Positions 1 to 8,171 of a DNA stretch of 64,000 nt are shown piece after piece. The stretch covers positions 1 through 64,000 of the forward strand of contig JBCCAY010000014.1 of assembly GCA_039814575.1 (NCBI GenBank). Direction: 5' to 3'. Positions within the stretch are counted from its first letter, which is position 1; the number at the start of each line of letters is the position of its first letter. A program made the translations under genes and the position numbers. The DNA is from MED-G105 sp039814575 (GTDB lineage Bacteria; Pseudomonadota; Alphaproteobacteria; Caulobacterales; Parvularculaceae). Below the pieces are notes generated by a model. That model was not told where the DNA came from and did no database searches. It worked only from the letters and a program-made list of their open reading frames with translations.

Positions 1-72
1 CGACCGAAGCTTTCGATCGCTGTATTGCTTTTCGGACGGAGTACGTGGTCGTGGCGCACTCGTGTAAAATTT

Positions 73-135
73 GTCCCACAGGCTTTTCCTCCATGATGGA
101 TCGCTGCATAAAACGATTCCATCACTCTGTGGGAC
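73..135. repeat. Inverted repeat / hairpin at the end of the rarD fragment
   Basis: GTCCCACAG (73-81) and CTGTGGGAC (127-135) are perfect 9 bp inverted copies. Inside them GATGGATCG and CGATTCCATC can pair with one bulged base, so the whole stretch can form a long interrupted hairpin. Its outer edge coincides with the point where the rarD reading frame breaks. It could be the sub-terminal hairpin of a mobile element or an extragenic palindrome. No transposase is visible in the 134 bases available, so the identity is open. Confidence 0.55.
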
Positions 136-434
136 TAAACAGCTAGGGCGCTGAGAATGTGACGATCGGCCAGGCCTTTCAGTGTTTCAGGCCATTGTCC
201 GCGAAGGGATAATATCAGCGCGCAAAACGGAACGCTCCAAACTACGCGATGGGCGACGAGCTCTAGCGGCGGGACTGTCTCGACCCATTTGAAGAAAACG
301 GTGATGAACCCCCACCAGATGTAGGCGCTTATCGCCGCGATGAGGCCGAGGCGCAGCTCAGCGTTTGCGCTGGGCTGCGCCGTCACTTTCGTGGAGTGAG
401 CGTTCGATTGCTCGTCAGGCGCCGATCCGCTCAC
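135..434 (-). pseudogene. rarD: Truncated RarD/EamA-family permease (5' third only)
   Basis: The 99 residues match the start of RarD-type EamA transporters: a first membrane segment with AAISAYIWWG, then HRVVWS, then a second hydrophobic stretch. Family members are about 300 residues with ten helices; here the frame stops after two to three helices. The TAG stop is formed where the coding sequence meets the inverted repeat ending at 135, and the downstream frame no longer resembles RarD. The start is a GTG that overlaps the asd stop (GTGA), so it was probably translationally coupled to asd. It is read as a gene broken by an insertion or rearrangement. A real short protein is unlikely to transport anything. 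Confidence 0.7.
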
Positions 435-1471
435 GCATCGCCTGCGGCGGCGCGGCCGGGCAGTAAGCCTCTATTCAAGAGAAGCTCAGCGATCTGAACG
501 GCGTTCAGCGCCGCGCCTTTGCGTAGATTGTCAGAGACGCACCAAAACGCCAGACCATTGTCGACGGTCGGGTCGACGCGGATGCGGCTGATGAAGGTGG
601 CGAACTCGCCGACGCATTCCACCGGCGTCACATAGCCGCCGTCTTCACGTTTATCGACAATCAGCAGGCCGGGGGCCTCACGCAAAAGTTCTTGCGCTTC
701 TTCGTCGGACAAAGGCTGCTCGAGTTCGACATTCACTGCTTCCCCGTGTCCGACGAAGGTCGGCACACGGACGCAAGTCGCCGTCAGCTTGATCGACGGA
801 TCGAGGATCTTCTTCGTCTCAACCGTCATTTTCCACTCTTCCTTGGTGAAGCCGTCCTCCATGAAGACGTCGATATGCGGGATGACGTTGAATGCGATTT
901 GCTTGGTGAAGTGTTGCGGTTCCGGCGACTGATTGACGTAGATGCCCTTGGTTTGATTGAAGAGCTCATCCATCGCGTCTCTGCCGGCGCCGGAGGTCGA
1001 CTGATAGGTCGACACGACGACGCGTTTGATCGTGGCGCGGTCGTGCAGGGGCTTCAACGCCACGACGAGTTGCGCCGTAGAGCAGTTTGGATTGGCGATG
1101 ATGTTCTTCTTCGAAAAGCCCGTCACGGCGTCGGCGTTCACTTCCGGCACGATCAGCGGCACGTCCGGGTCGGTCCGATAGAGCGAGGAATTGTCGATGA
1201 CGATCGCGCCGGCGGCGGCGGCTTTCGGCGCCCATTGCTTGGCGACGCCGGAGCCGGCGGCGAAGAGCGCGATGTCGACCGTGCTAAAGTCGAACGTTTC
1301 CAAATCAACGCATCTTAGCGTTTGATCGCCATAGGAGACCTCGCGGCCGATTGATTTACGTGATGCGAGCGGTGTCACCTCGGCCGTTGGGAACAGGCGC
1401 TCGGCCATGATGCTCAACATTTCCTGACCGACATTGCCGGTGGCGCCGACGATTGCGACATTCGCTTCCAT
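431..1471 (-). CDS. asd: Aspartate-semialdehyde dehydrogenase
   Basis: This enzyme reduces aspartyl phosphate to aspartate semialdehyde with NADPH, the branch point to lysine, threonine, methionine and diaminopimelate. The 346-residue protein has the N-terminal nucleotide-binding GATGNVGQ (residues 10-17), the catalytic cysteine in PNCSTAQ (Cys130), and the substrate-binding Arg235 and catalytic His242 around RVPTFVGHGEAV. The ATG at 1471 is chosen over an upstream in-frame start because AAGGAGA lies about 8 bases before it and the family begins right there. Its partner aspartokinase (lysC) lies 15 kb away in this window. Its stop overlaps the start of the rarD fragment. Confidence 0.97.
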   Translation of the reverse strand: MEANVAIVGATGNVGQEMLSIMAERLFPTAEVTPLASRKSIGREVSYGDQTLRCVDLETFDFSTVDIALFAAGSGVAKQWAPKAAAAGAIVIDNSSLYRTDPDVPLIVPEVNADAVTGFSKKNIIANPNCSTAQLVVALKPLHDRATIKRVVVSTYQSTSGAGRDAMDELFNQTKGIYVNQSPEPQHFTKQIAFNVIPHIDVFMEDGFTKEEWKMTVETKKILDPSIKLTATCVRVPTFVGHGEAVNVELEQPLSDEEAQELLREAPGLLIVDKREDGGYVTPVECVGEFATFISRIRVDPTVDNGLAFWCVSDNLRKGAALNAVQIAELLLNRGLLPGRAAAGDA

Positions 1472-1605
1472 GGGTGTTCTCCTTTTCGCGCCCTTTAACG
1501 CAGCGGCGAACGCCGGCGCAAGGCGCGTTTTCATACGGGTGTGTTTCTAAAACTGTTTGTCCGGCGTAAATCGGCCGCTCGGCCCTTGAACGGGTGGAGC
1601 GGCTG

Positions 1606-4473
1606 TCAAATAGCGCCGTGGCAGTGTTTGTATTTCTTGCCCGACCCGCACGGGCATGGGGCGTTGCGCGGCGTTCGCCCCCAGGTGCTCGGATCATTCG
1701 GGTCGACGCCGCGCGTGCGGTTCGCCGCCGCCATTGTTGTGACGCCGGCTGAGGCGACCCGGCGGCGCGCGGCTTCCGCCGCGCGGCCAACTTCATTTTC
1801 GCCGGTCTGCGGGTCGATATGCGTCGCCGTCATCGGCGTCTCGCGCCGTTCCGGCACGGCTTCTTCGGGCGCGCGCACTTGAACATTCATCAGCATGCGC
1901 ACGACATCGCGTCGAAGGCCGTCAAGCAGGCCTTCGAAGAGGCCGAACGCTTCGGTCTTAAATTCGTTGATCGGGTCGCGCTGGGCGTGCCCACGCATCC
2001 AAATCACTGATCGCAAATGGTCGAGCTGTTGCAAATGTTCGCGCCAATTGTTGTCGACGACGTGCAGCAGAATAGCCTTTTCGATGCGGCGCATGGTCTC
2101 CGGGCCGATCTCCGCGGCGCGCGACGCAGCGGCCGCTTGCGTCGCTTCGATAAGCTTGTCGGAGATTTCCGTATCCGCAACGCCTTCTTCGCTCGCCCAT
2201 TCCGCGATGGGGAAGGGACGGGCGAAGACTTCTTCGGCATCTTTTGTAAGGCCTTCGACGTTCCATTGCTCGGCATAGGATTTCGGCGGAACGTGGGTCG
2301 CGACGAGATCATTAACCAATTGGTCGCGCATATCGTCGATAATGTCGTCGACCGTTTCCGACGACATGAACTCGATCCTCTGTTCAAAGATCGCTTTACG
2401 CTGGTCATTGATGACGTCGTCGAATTTCAGAACGTTCTTACGAATGTCGAAATTGCGTTGTTCGACTTTCTTCTGCGCGGTTTCAACAGCTTTGGTGAAC
2501 CAGGGATGTTCAATCGATTCATCCGGTTGAATGCCGAAGCGCTTCAGCATCTTCTCCATGCCGGCGCCGAAAATGCGCATGAGATCGTCTTCCAGCGAAA
2601 GGAAGAACTTCGTGCCGCCGGGATCGCCCTGACGGCCGGAACGACCGCGCAGCTGATTGTCGATGCGCCGGCTTTCGTGGCGCTCCGTCGCCAATACGAA
2701 AAGACCGCCGGCGTCGAGCACTTCTTGTTTGCGGTCCGCGATGGTCGCTTCGATGTCGGCGCGTTTTTGCGCGATCGTCTCTTCGGTGTCGTGCTCTTCA
2801 AGCGAGTTCAGAAGCGCCCGGTCGACGGAGCCGCCGAGCTGAATGTCGGTGCCGCGACCCGCCATATTGGTGGCGATGGTGACAGCGCCGGGCGCGCCGG
2901 CGTCGGCGACGATCTCCGCTTCTTGTTCGTGGAAGCGGGCGTTCAGCACCTGGTGCGGGATCGGCTCTTTTTTGTCGGCGATGGAATGAACGTAAGCGGC
3001 GCGGTCTTCAAGCTCCGCTTTGTCATCGGCATACTTGTCTTTTAACTCTTCCGCATGGCCCTCAAGGCGCTTGGCGACGTCGCGCCAAAACTTCTTGTCC
3101 GACAGTAAATTTGAGAGAAGTTCGGACTTTTCAATTGAAACCGTGCCGACGAGAACGGGTTGGCCCTTGCGATGACATTCGGCGATCTGCACTGCGATGG
3201 CGCGATATTTCTCGTCCGCCGTCATGTAGAGTTCGTCGTCCATGTCGTCCCGCGCCACTGGTTTATTGGTGGGGATCTCAAAGACGTTCAGCTTGTAGAT
3301 GTCGGCAAATTCCGCCTCTTCGGTCATCGCGGTGCCGGTCATGCCGGCAAGCTTGTCGTAGAGACGGAAATAGTTCTGGAAGGTGATCGACGCGAGCGTT
3401 TGGTTTTCCGGCTGAATGTCTGCTTGTTCTTTCGCTTCGACAGCCTGGTGCAAGCCTTCAGACCAGCGCCGGCCTTCCATCATGCGGCCGGTGAACTCGT
3501 CAATGATGACGACCTTGTCGCCGCGGACGATGTAGTCTTTGTCCCGCTGGAATATCTTGTGGGCTTTCAGCGCCTGATTGACATGGTGCACAACGGAGAC
3601 GTTCACCGCGTCATAGAGGCTTTCGCCTTGCAGGAGATCGGACTCGCGCAGCAAGTCTTCGATTTTCTCATTGCCCTCTTCGGTCAGAACGACCGAGCGC
3701 GCCTTTTCGTCGATCTCGTAATCGGACTCTTCCAACGAGGCCATGAAACCGTCGACGGTTCTGTAAAGCTCGGACTTATCGTCGGTCGGACCGGAAATGA
3801 TAAGCGGCGTACGCGCTTCGTCGATGAGAATGGAATCGACTTCATCGACAATCGCGAAGTGATGGCCGCGTTGCACCATTTCTTCGATCGACGATTTCAT
3901 GTTGTCGCGTAGGTAATCGAAGCCGAATTCGTTATTGGTGCCGTAGGTGATGTCGCAGGCGTAGGCGGCGCGGCGCTCTTCATCCGACAGCCCATGGATG
4001 ATGCAGCCGGTGGTCATGCCGAGGCGTTCATAAACGCGGCCCATCCATTCGGCGTCACGTTGGGCGAGATAGTCGTTGACGGTGACGACGTGCACGCCTT
4101 TGCCGGTGAGGGCGTTCAGATAGACGGGCAGGGTGGCGACCAGCGTTTTACCTTCGCCGGTTTTCATCTCCGAGATCGCGCCATTGTGCAGCACCATGCC
4201 GCCGAGCAATTGCATGTCGTAATGGCGTTGACCGAGCGCGCGCTTCGCCGCCTCGCGAACCGTGGCGAAGGCTTCTTCTAAGAGCGCATCGAGGGTTTCG
4301 CCGTCGGCGTAGCGTTTTTTCAGAAGCTCCGTGCGCGCGATGAGATCGGCGTCGGAAACGTTGGCGATCTCGCCTTCCAATGCATTGATCGCGTCGATGC
4401 GCTTCTGCATGGGTTTCAGGCGTCGGTCGTTCGATGAACCGAAAAGGCGTTTGGCAAGGCCGATGATCGCCAT
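1606..4473 (-). CDS. secA: Preprotein translocase ATPase SecA
   Basis: This is the ATP-driven motor that pushes unfolded secretory proteins through SecYEG at the inner membrane. The 955 residues include Walker A MKTGEGKT (103-110), the DEAD-like box VDEVDSILIDEARTPL (about 209-224), helicase domain 2 with TNMAGRGTDIQLGG, and a C-terminal zinc-binding SEC-C motif CPCGSGKKYKHCHG that binds SecB and ribosomes. The length is typical for alphaproteobacteria. The ATG at 4473 starts the conserved MAIIGLAKRLFGSSNDR; 78 in-frame residues before it are basic, low-complexity sequence and unlike SecA. The gene is divergent from a parvulin gene, a common alphaproteobacterial arrangement. Confidence 0.98.
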   Translation of the reverse strand: MAIIGLAKRLFGSSNDRRLKPMQKRIDAINALEGEIANVSDADLIARTELLKKRYADGETLDALLEEAFATVREAAKRALGQRHYDMQLLGGMVLHNGAISEMKTGEGKTLVATLPVYLNALTGKGVHVVTVNDYLAQRDAEWMGRVYERLGMTTGCIIHGLSDEERRAAYACDITYGTNNEFGFDYLRDNMKSSIEEMVQRGHHFAIVDEVDSILIDEARTPLIISGPTDDKSELYRTVDGFMASLEESDYEIDEKARSVVLTEEGNEKIEDLLRESDLLQGESLYDAVNVSVVHHVNQALKAHKIFQRDKDYIVRGDKVVIIDEFTGRMMEGRRWSEGLHQAVEAKEQADIQPENQTLASITFQNYFRLYDKLAGMTGTAMTEEAEFADIYKLNVFEIPTNKPVARDDMDDELYMTADEKYRAIAVQIAECHRKGQPVLVGTVSIEKSELLSNLLSDKKFWRDVAKRLEGHAEELKDKYADDKAELEDRAAYVHSIADKKEPIPHQVLNARFHEQEAEIVADAGAPGAVTIATNMAGRGTDIQLGGSVDRALLNSLEEHDTEETIAQKRADIEATIADRKQEVLDAGGLFVLATERHESRRIDNQLRGRSGRQGDPGGTKFFLSLEDDLMRIFGAGMEKMLKRFGIQPDESIEHPWFTKAVETAQKKVEQRNFDIRKNVLKFDDVINDQRKAIFEQRIEFMSSETVDDIIDDMRDQLVNDLVATHVPPKSYAEQWNVEGLTKDAEEVFARPFPIAEWASEEGVADTEISDKLIEATQAAAASRAAEIGPETMRRIEKAILLHVVDNNWREHLQQLDHLRSVIWMRGHAQRDPINEFKTEAFGLFEGLLDGLRRDVVRMLMNVQVRAPEEAVPERRETPMTATHIDPQTGENEVGRAAEAARRRVASAGVTTMAAANRTRGVDPNDPSTWGRTPRNAPCPCGSGKKYKHCHGAI

Positions 4474-4957
4474 GGCAGAAAAATACCTCGTTGTCCGCGT
4501 CGTCGTTCTTTTTCGCCGCGGTTTTGTCGCCGTTGTTTTGTTGGTCGGACGCCTTAGCGTGAGTGCCCGATGAAATAAGGTCCGGTCAATAGCGCCGTAA
4601 ACGACCTCGGTCGAGACGCATCGAAGCCCGACGCCCACATGTGACCCCCCCCAATGCGAACGTTTTCGCCTAGGCGTCGATGCGCCTTCTAGGACGGATG
4701 CGCGCATAAGGCGAGGGGGTGGACGTCGGCGCTAAGCCGGTGCGCCGTCCGCAGCCGAACGACAAGCCGCTGAGATAGTAAGGGGGTTAAAGACTGTCAA
4801 CGAAACGACGCGATGAACCGCGCTTCCTTGCTCTTTGGCTCCAGTAAAGCTGTTCTCCCGCGCCGGCGACTTGATTTCCTAGGGCGTTTTCTGTGAAGCC
4901 TTAACGCTCCGGGAGTATATGATGGTGGGTGATTCGCCTTAAAGGAGCGGCCCAAGC
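4474..4957. other. Divergent intergenic region between secA and the parvulin gene
   Basis: These 484 bp separate two divergent genes and must hold promoters for both. I see no convincing open frame or RNA gene. A good ribosome binding site, AAAGGAG, lies at 4941-4947 for the parvulin gene. I could not assign -35/-10 elements with confidence. Confidence 0.5.
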
Positions 4958-6418
4958 GTGACGGCGCGCCGATACAAGTCCCTTGATAAGCCTGATGACG
5001 GGTCGGAGGCTTCCGGCGCGGCGGCCGGTGACGAGTACTCGCCTAATGTCGGGCAAGCGGATGATGTGGACGACTTGGCGGATAATCCTGACGAGGACAG
5101 CGCGACCGACGAGGCGGTTCTTACCGGCGGCGATGAAAGTTCTCCGTCTCCAAAGCCGAAACGGCGCCCCCGCAAGAAAAAGAAACGTGTTTTTCGCTTC
5201 ATGAAGCGCGGCAAAGCGCGTCGACGCCCCAGAGGACGCGGCCGAAGCGGCGAGAGACTGGCGAGTATGAGCCAAAGCGCCAGCCAAGTCGCAGGCCAGC
5301 CTCTTGCTGCCGTCGGGACGGCGCTCCTCGATCTTATGCGCGCCTTGGGCAAACTTATCGCGACGGTTTGGCGTCTTGCCGGCGCGTTGGACGCCGCGCT
5401 TTGGAACGGCCTTGTCGTCATCGTCGGCGCTGTCGTCTCCGTCTTCACGGCCGCCATAAGATTTCTAGCGTTGAGCGCCATCGATTTCGCCCGATGGCTG
5501 CCGACGCCGTCCGGCCGCGCCTATGTCGCGGGGTCGAGTGTTGTCGCCATAATCGCCGGCCTTTGGATATTGGACGAAATGCGCGGCGCGGCGATTGACG
5601 CCGGCGCGTCGTCGCGTCTTGTTGCGCCACCCCAGAATAGCGCCGATCCCGTCATCGCCCATGCCGGCGGACGGTTTATTCGCTTGAGCGAGATTACCGC
5701 TGCGGCTGAGGCCGCTGGACGCCTAGACGCCGGCCAAACATTAACACCGAAGGCGGCGTTTGAGACGGGGCTGGTTCAAAACTTCGTTGAACAAAGGGTG
5801 TTGTCCGAAGCGGCCGTTGACGCTGGCGTTAACCGCGATCCTGTCGTGGCGCAGAAAATAGCCATTGCTCGGGAACGGATTTTGGCCGCCGCCTATCTCG
5901 AAGACCGCATCGCCGCCGCGACGTCTTCTGATCGTCTAAAGCGTCTTTATGATTCTCAATCGGACCTGGTTCGCCTCGGCGATGAAGTGCGGGCGCGCCA
6001 TATCGTTGTCGAAACAGAAATTGAAGCGGCTGCGATCGTCGAATTATTAAACAACGGGGACGACTTCGCGGCGTTGGCGCGGGCCCGCTCGCTCGATCGC
6101 GCCACCGGCCCGCGCGGCGGCGATATTGGTTATTTCACGCGTCATATGATGACGCCGGTGCTCGCCAACGCCGCTTTCACCACGAGCGTTGGCGATTATG
6201 CGCCGCTCTTCTTTAGTCCCTATGGCTGGCATGTCCTCGAAGTTTTGGATCGTCGCCCAGCGCCGAGCGTCAGGTTTGAAGCGGTTGAGGAGCGGATAAA
6301 GGACTTTATTACGGAGAAAACGATCGCCGACACCGTTGAGGGCCTAACGCGCGACGATGAGATCGTTTACTTCGAGCCTGAAACCCCCGCCGCGGGCGCC
6401 ATGTCGGTTCGTCCTTAA
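4958..6418 (+). CDS. Membrane-anchored parvulin-type peptidyl-prolyl isomerase
   Basis: This is a 486-residue PpiC/parvulin protein likely to assist folding of exported proteins at the outer face of the inner membrane. The first 100 residues are unusual: an acidic stretch (about 20-60), then a strongly basic one (68-98, KPKRRPRKKKKR). Two hydrophobic segments follow at about 150-175 and 188-207. A SurA-like helical part spans about 230-340 and the parvulin domain 344-432, with RARHIVV, GPRGGDIGYF and PYGWHVLEV. The GTG start at 4958 has AAAGGAG 10 bases upstream. It lies opposite secA and 32 bp before mutT. Topology beyond the membrane segments is inferred. Confidence 0.85.
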   Translation: MTARRYKSLDKPDDGSEASGAAAGDEYSPNVGQADDVDDLADNPDEDSATDEAVLTGGDESSPSPKPKRRPRKKKKRVFRFMKRGKARRRPRGRGRSGERLASMSQSASQVAGQPLAAVGTALLDLMRALGKLIATVWRLAGALDAALWNGLVVIVGAVVSVFTAAIRFLALSAIDFARWLPTPSGRAYVAGSSVVAIIAGLWILDEMRGAAIDAGASSRLVAPPQNSADPVIAHAGGRFIRLSEITAAAEAAGRLDAGQTLTPKAAFETGLVQNFVEQRVLSEAAVDAGVNRDPVVAQKIAIARERILAAAYLEDRIAAATSSDRLKRLYDSQSDLVRLGDEVRARHIVVETEIEAAAIVELLNNGDDFAALARARSLDRATGPRGGDIGYFTRHMMTPVLANAAFTTSVGDYAPLFFSPYGWHVLEVLDRRPAPSVRFEAVEERIKDFITEKTIADTVEGLTRDDEIVYFEPETPAAGAMSVRP

Positions 6419-6450
6419 GCGCCCTTTAACCAACAAGCTGCGAGGCGATT

Positions 6451-6882
6451 ATGGCGTCAGCATCCGCCGCGCCCACCAAACTGTTAATTGTCGTCGCCGC
6501 GGCGCTGATCGACGCCGATGGCCGCGTTCTCTTAGCGCAACGGCCCGAGAACAAGTCCCACCCCCTGCAATGGGAGTTTCCCGGCGGTAAGCTGGAGGCT
6601 GGCGAGACGCCCGAAGCGGCCTTGATACGTGAACTCCAGGAAGAGTTGGGCATCGACGTGACGGCCGAATGTTTAGCGCCTTTAACTTTTGCCTCTGCGC
6701 CTTCAGATCCCGTTCATCTTTTGATGCCACTTTTCGCCTGTCGGAAATGGCGGGGCGCGCCCCAGCCGCGCGAAGCGCCCGGGCTCAAATGGGTGAAACC
6801 CCAAACCCTCCTTTCTGTCGATCTTGTCCCGGCGGACAGGCCCTTAGCGGCTATGGTGAGAGATTATTTAGGCCCCTCATGA
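6451..6882 (+). CDS. mutT: MutT-type Nudix hydrolase (8-oxo-dGTP diphosphatase)
   Basis: This is a 143-residue Nudix protein likely to cleanse the nucleotide pool of 8-oxo-dGTP. The full Nudix box is present: GGKLEAGETP followed by RELQEELGI, giving the Gx5Ex7REUXEExGU pattern. The opening VVAAALIDADGRVLLAQRP matches MutT strand and loop order. It probably belongs to the same operon as the parvulin gene 32 bp upstream. In many alphaproteobacteria argJ lies between these two; it is absent here. Its stop overlaps the start of the Flp pilin gene (ATGA), which is an unusual partner. Confidence 0.9.
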   Translation: MASASAAPTKLLIVVAAALIDADGRVLLAQRPENKSHPLQWEFPGGKLEAGETPEAALIRELQEELGIDVTAECLAPLTFASAPSDPVHLLMPLFACRKWRGAPQPREAPGLKWVKPQTLLSVDLVPADRPLAAMVRDYLGPS

Positions 6883-7082
6883 TCCCACGATCATTCTTCC
6901 CAAGCGCTGCCTTAAAAGATGCCGTCATTCACTTCGTGGACGATGAGCGCGGCGAAACGGCGATTGAATATTCGCTGATTATCGGCCTGCTGTTTCTGGC
7001 GATTGTCGCGGGCGTGCGCGCTTATGCGAACGAAACGGCCAATATGTACGACGCCATAGAATCGGCTGTCATCGCACGATAA
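6879..7082 (+). CDS. flp: Flp-family type IVb pilin
   Basis: This 67-residue protein has the Flp pilin signature: a short basic leader, then the prepilin peptidase site RG^ETAIEYSL, then a single hydrophobic helix IIGLLFLAIVAG and a short C-terminal tail. Flp pilins are polymerised by the Tad secretion machinery into adhesive fibres. The start ATG overlaps the mutT stop by ATGA, so expression is probably coupled to mutT. The rest of the Tad machinery (CpaB, TadA-C, RcpC) is not in the window, but TadG/TadE-like genes follow beyond the methyltransferase gene. The small size and cleavage motif make the call secure. Confidence 0.9.
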   Translation: MIPRSFFPSAALKDAVIHFVDDERGETAIEYSLIIGLLFLAIVAGVRAYANETANMYDAIESAVIAR

Positions 7083-7085
7083 CCC

Positions 7086-8003
7086 TCAACTCTTTCGACG
7101 ATTGACCGCATCGGCGAGGGATGTCTTCGCTGATCCAGGTTTTAGCGGTTGTTGTTGGCTCGCGGCCGGCGCCCAGCCGGTTAGGGTCACGATATCGAAC
7201 CCGATTTCAGGCGTTTCGGTTTGAAGCATTGCGAGCGCCTGTGCGGCCGCGGCGCGCGAAAGCGCTCCGCCGCGTTTCATTAAGGAGTTCGTTTCGCCCA
7301 TTCCCCGCAGATCATCGATGAGCCGTTTGGGATCGCTATACGCCACTTGAATGCGATCGATATCCGCGACGGGCAGGGCGAACCCGGCTCTTTGCAGCGC
7401 CGCGCCAAGATCGCGAACGGACGCAAACGGCAACACCCTCGGAGCGACGCGGCCGTCAGCCTGCGTTTCCGCCGTCCGCAGCGCGCCGCGTAAGCTTGAA
7501 AGCGTGTCTTCCGCGAAGAGAGCGGCGATGAGGAGACCGTCAGGCTTCAATGCTTGGCGATATTGCGCCAAGGCGCCGACCAAATCGTTGGTTTGGTGCA
7601 AGAGCAATAGGCTGACGATCAAATCGAGGCTTGCAGGCGCGAAAGGCGGCGCTTCATCGTCTGCGACCAGTCGAAGGCGCGTCGCCGTTTCACTATTGCC
7701 ACCGTGATCTCCCAGGTGAGCGTGTCCTAAATGAGATTGCGCGAGATCGACGCTTATCACGCGACGAACGCCTGCTTTTTCGGTCAGCATGGTTTCAAGC
7801 CCCGCGGCGCCGAAAAACGCCGCCGTCTCGAATTGGCGCGTCACCGTCTCAAGACGATCCACAATGTCCGCTATGACGCGACGATGCAGAAAGTCGTGCT
7901 CTGAAAAAACGCGCGCCGCGCGCTCCCGCCGCGTCCGGTAGAGCTTTCTATCGATCACGATTGGCGGCGCAGAGGGCGTCGTCGTCTTCGGTAAGGTCGG
8001 CAT
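7086..8003 (-). CDS. SAM-dependent methyltransferase-fold protein (BioC/NDUFAF5-like)
   Basis: This is a 305-residue class I methyltransferase-fold protein. It opens with DRKLYRTRRERAA, has a glycine-containing motif I region (FFGAAGLE) and an acidic strand end VISVDLAQS, and continues with LDLIVSLLLLHQTNDL. This pattern resembles BioC-like proteins and NDUFAF5. In alphaproteobacteria such a gene usually lies opposite comF; here four Tad-related genes separate or flank the pair. The ATG at 8003 is preferred over the GTG and ATG just upstream because GAGG lies 8 bases before it. The substrate is unknown. Its 3' end is 3 bases from the convergent pilin gene. Confidence 0.75.
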   Translation of the reverse strand: MPTLPKTTTPSAPPIVIDRKLYRTRRERAARVFSEHDFLHRRVIADIVDRLETVTRQFETAAFFGAAGLETMLTEKAGVRRVISVDLAQSHLGHAHLGDHGGNSETATRLRLVADDEAPPFAPASLDLIVSLLLLHQTNDLVGALAQYRQALKPDGLLIAALFAEDTLSSLRGALRTAETQADGRVAPRVLPFASVRDLGAALQRAGFALPVADIDRIQVAYSDPKRLIDDLRGMGETNSLMKRGGALSRAAAAQALAMLQTETPEIGFDIVTLTGWAPAASQQQPLKPGSAKTSLADAVNRRKS

Positions 8004-8171
8004 ACGCATCACCTCAGCGGCGCTTATCCGCGGTTACACCTTATCAACGTTAATCGAACGCAAACGGTCGGTGAGGCCATTAGCGCAAAAGTCACCATGA
8101 CCTTTCAATAGGCGTTTACATCTCGGTTGCAAAATCAGGCCAGTTTTGCGCTTGGCGCAGGAGGCTTACAG

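Noticed and set aside
2017..3045. 342-codon open frame antisense to secA
   Set aside because: It lies wholly within the strongly conserved secA frame and has no domain or ribosome binding site; it is a consequence of codon bias at high GC.
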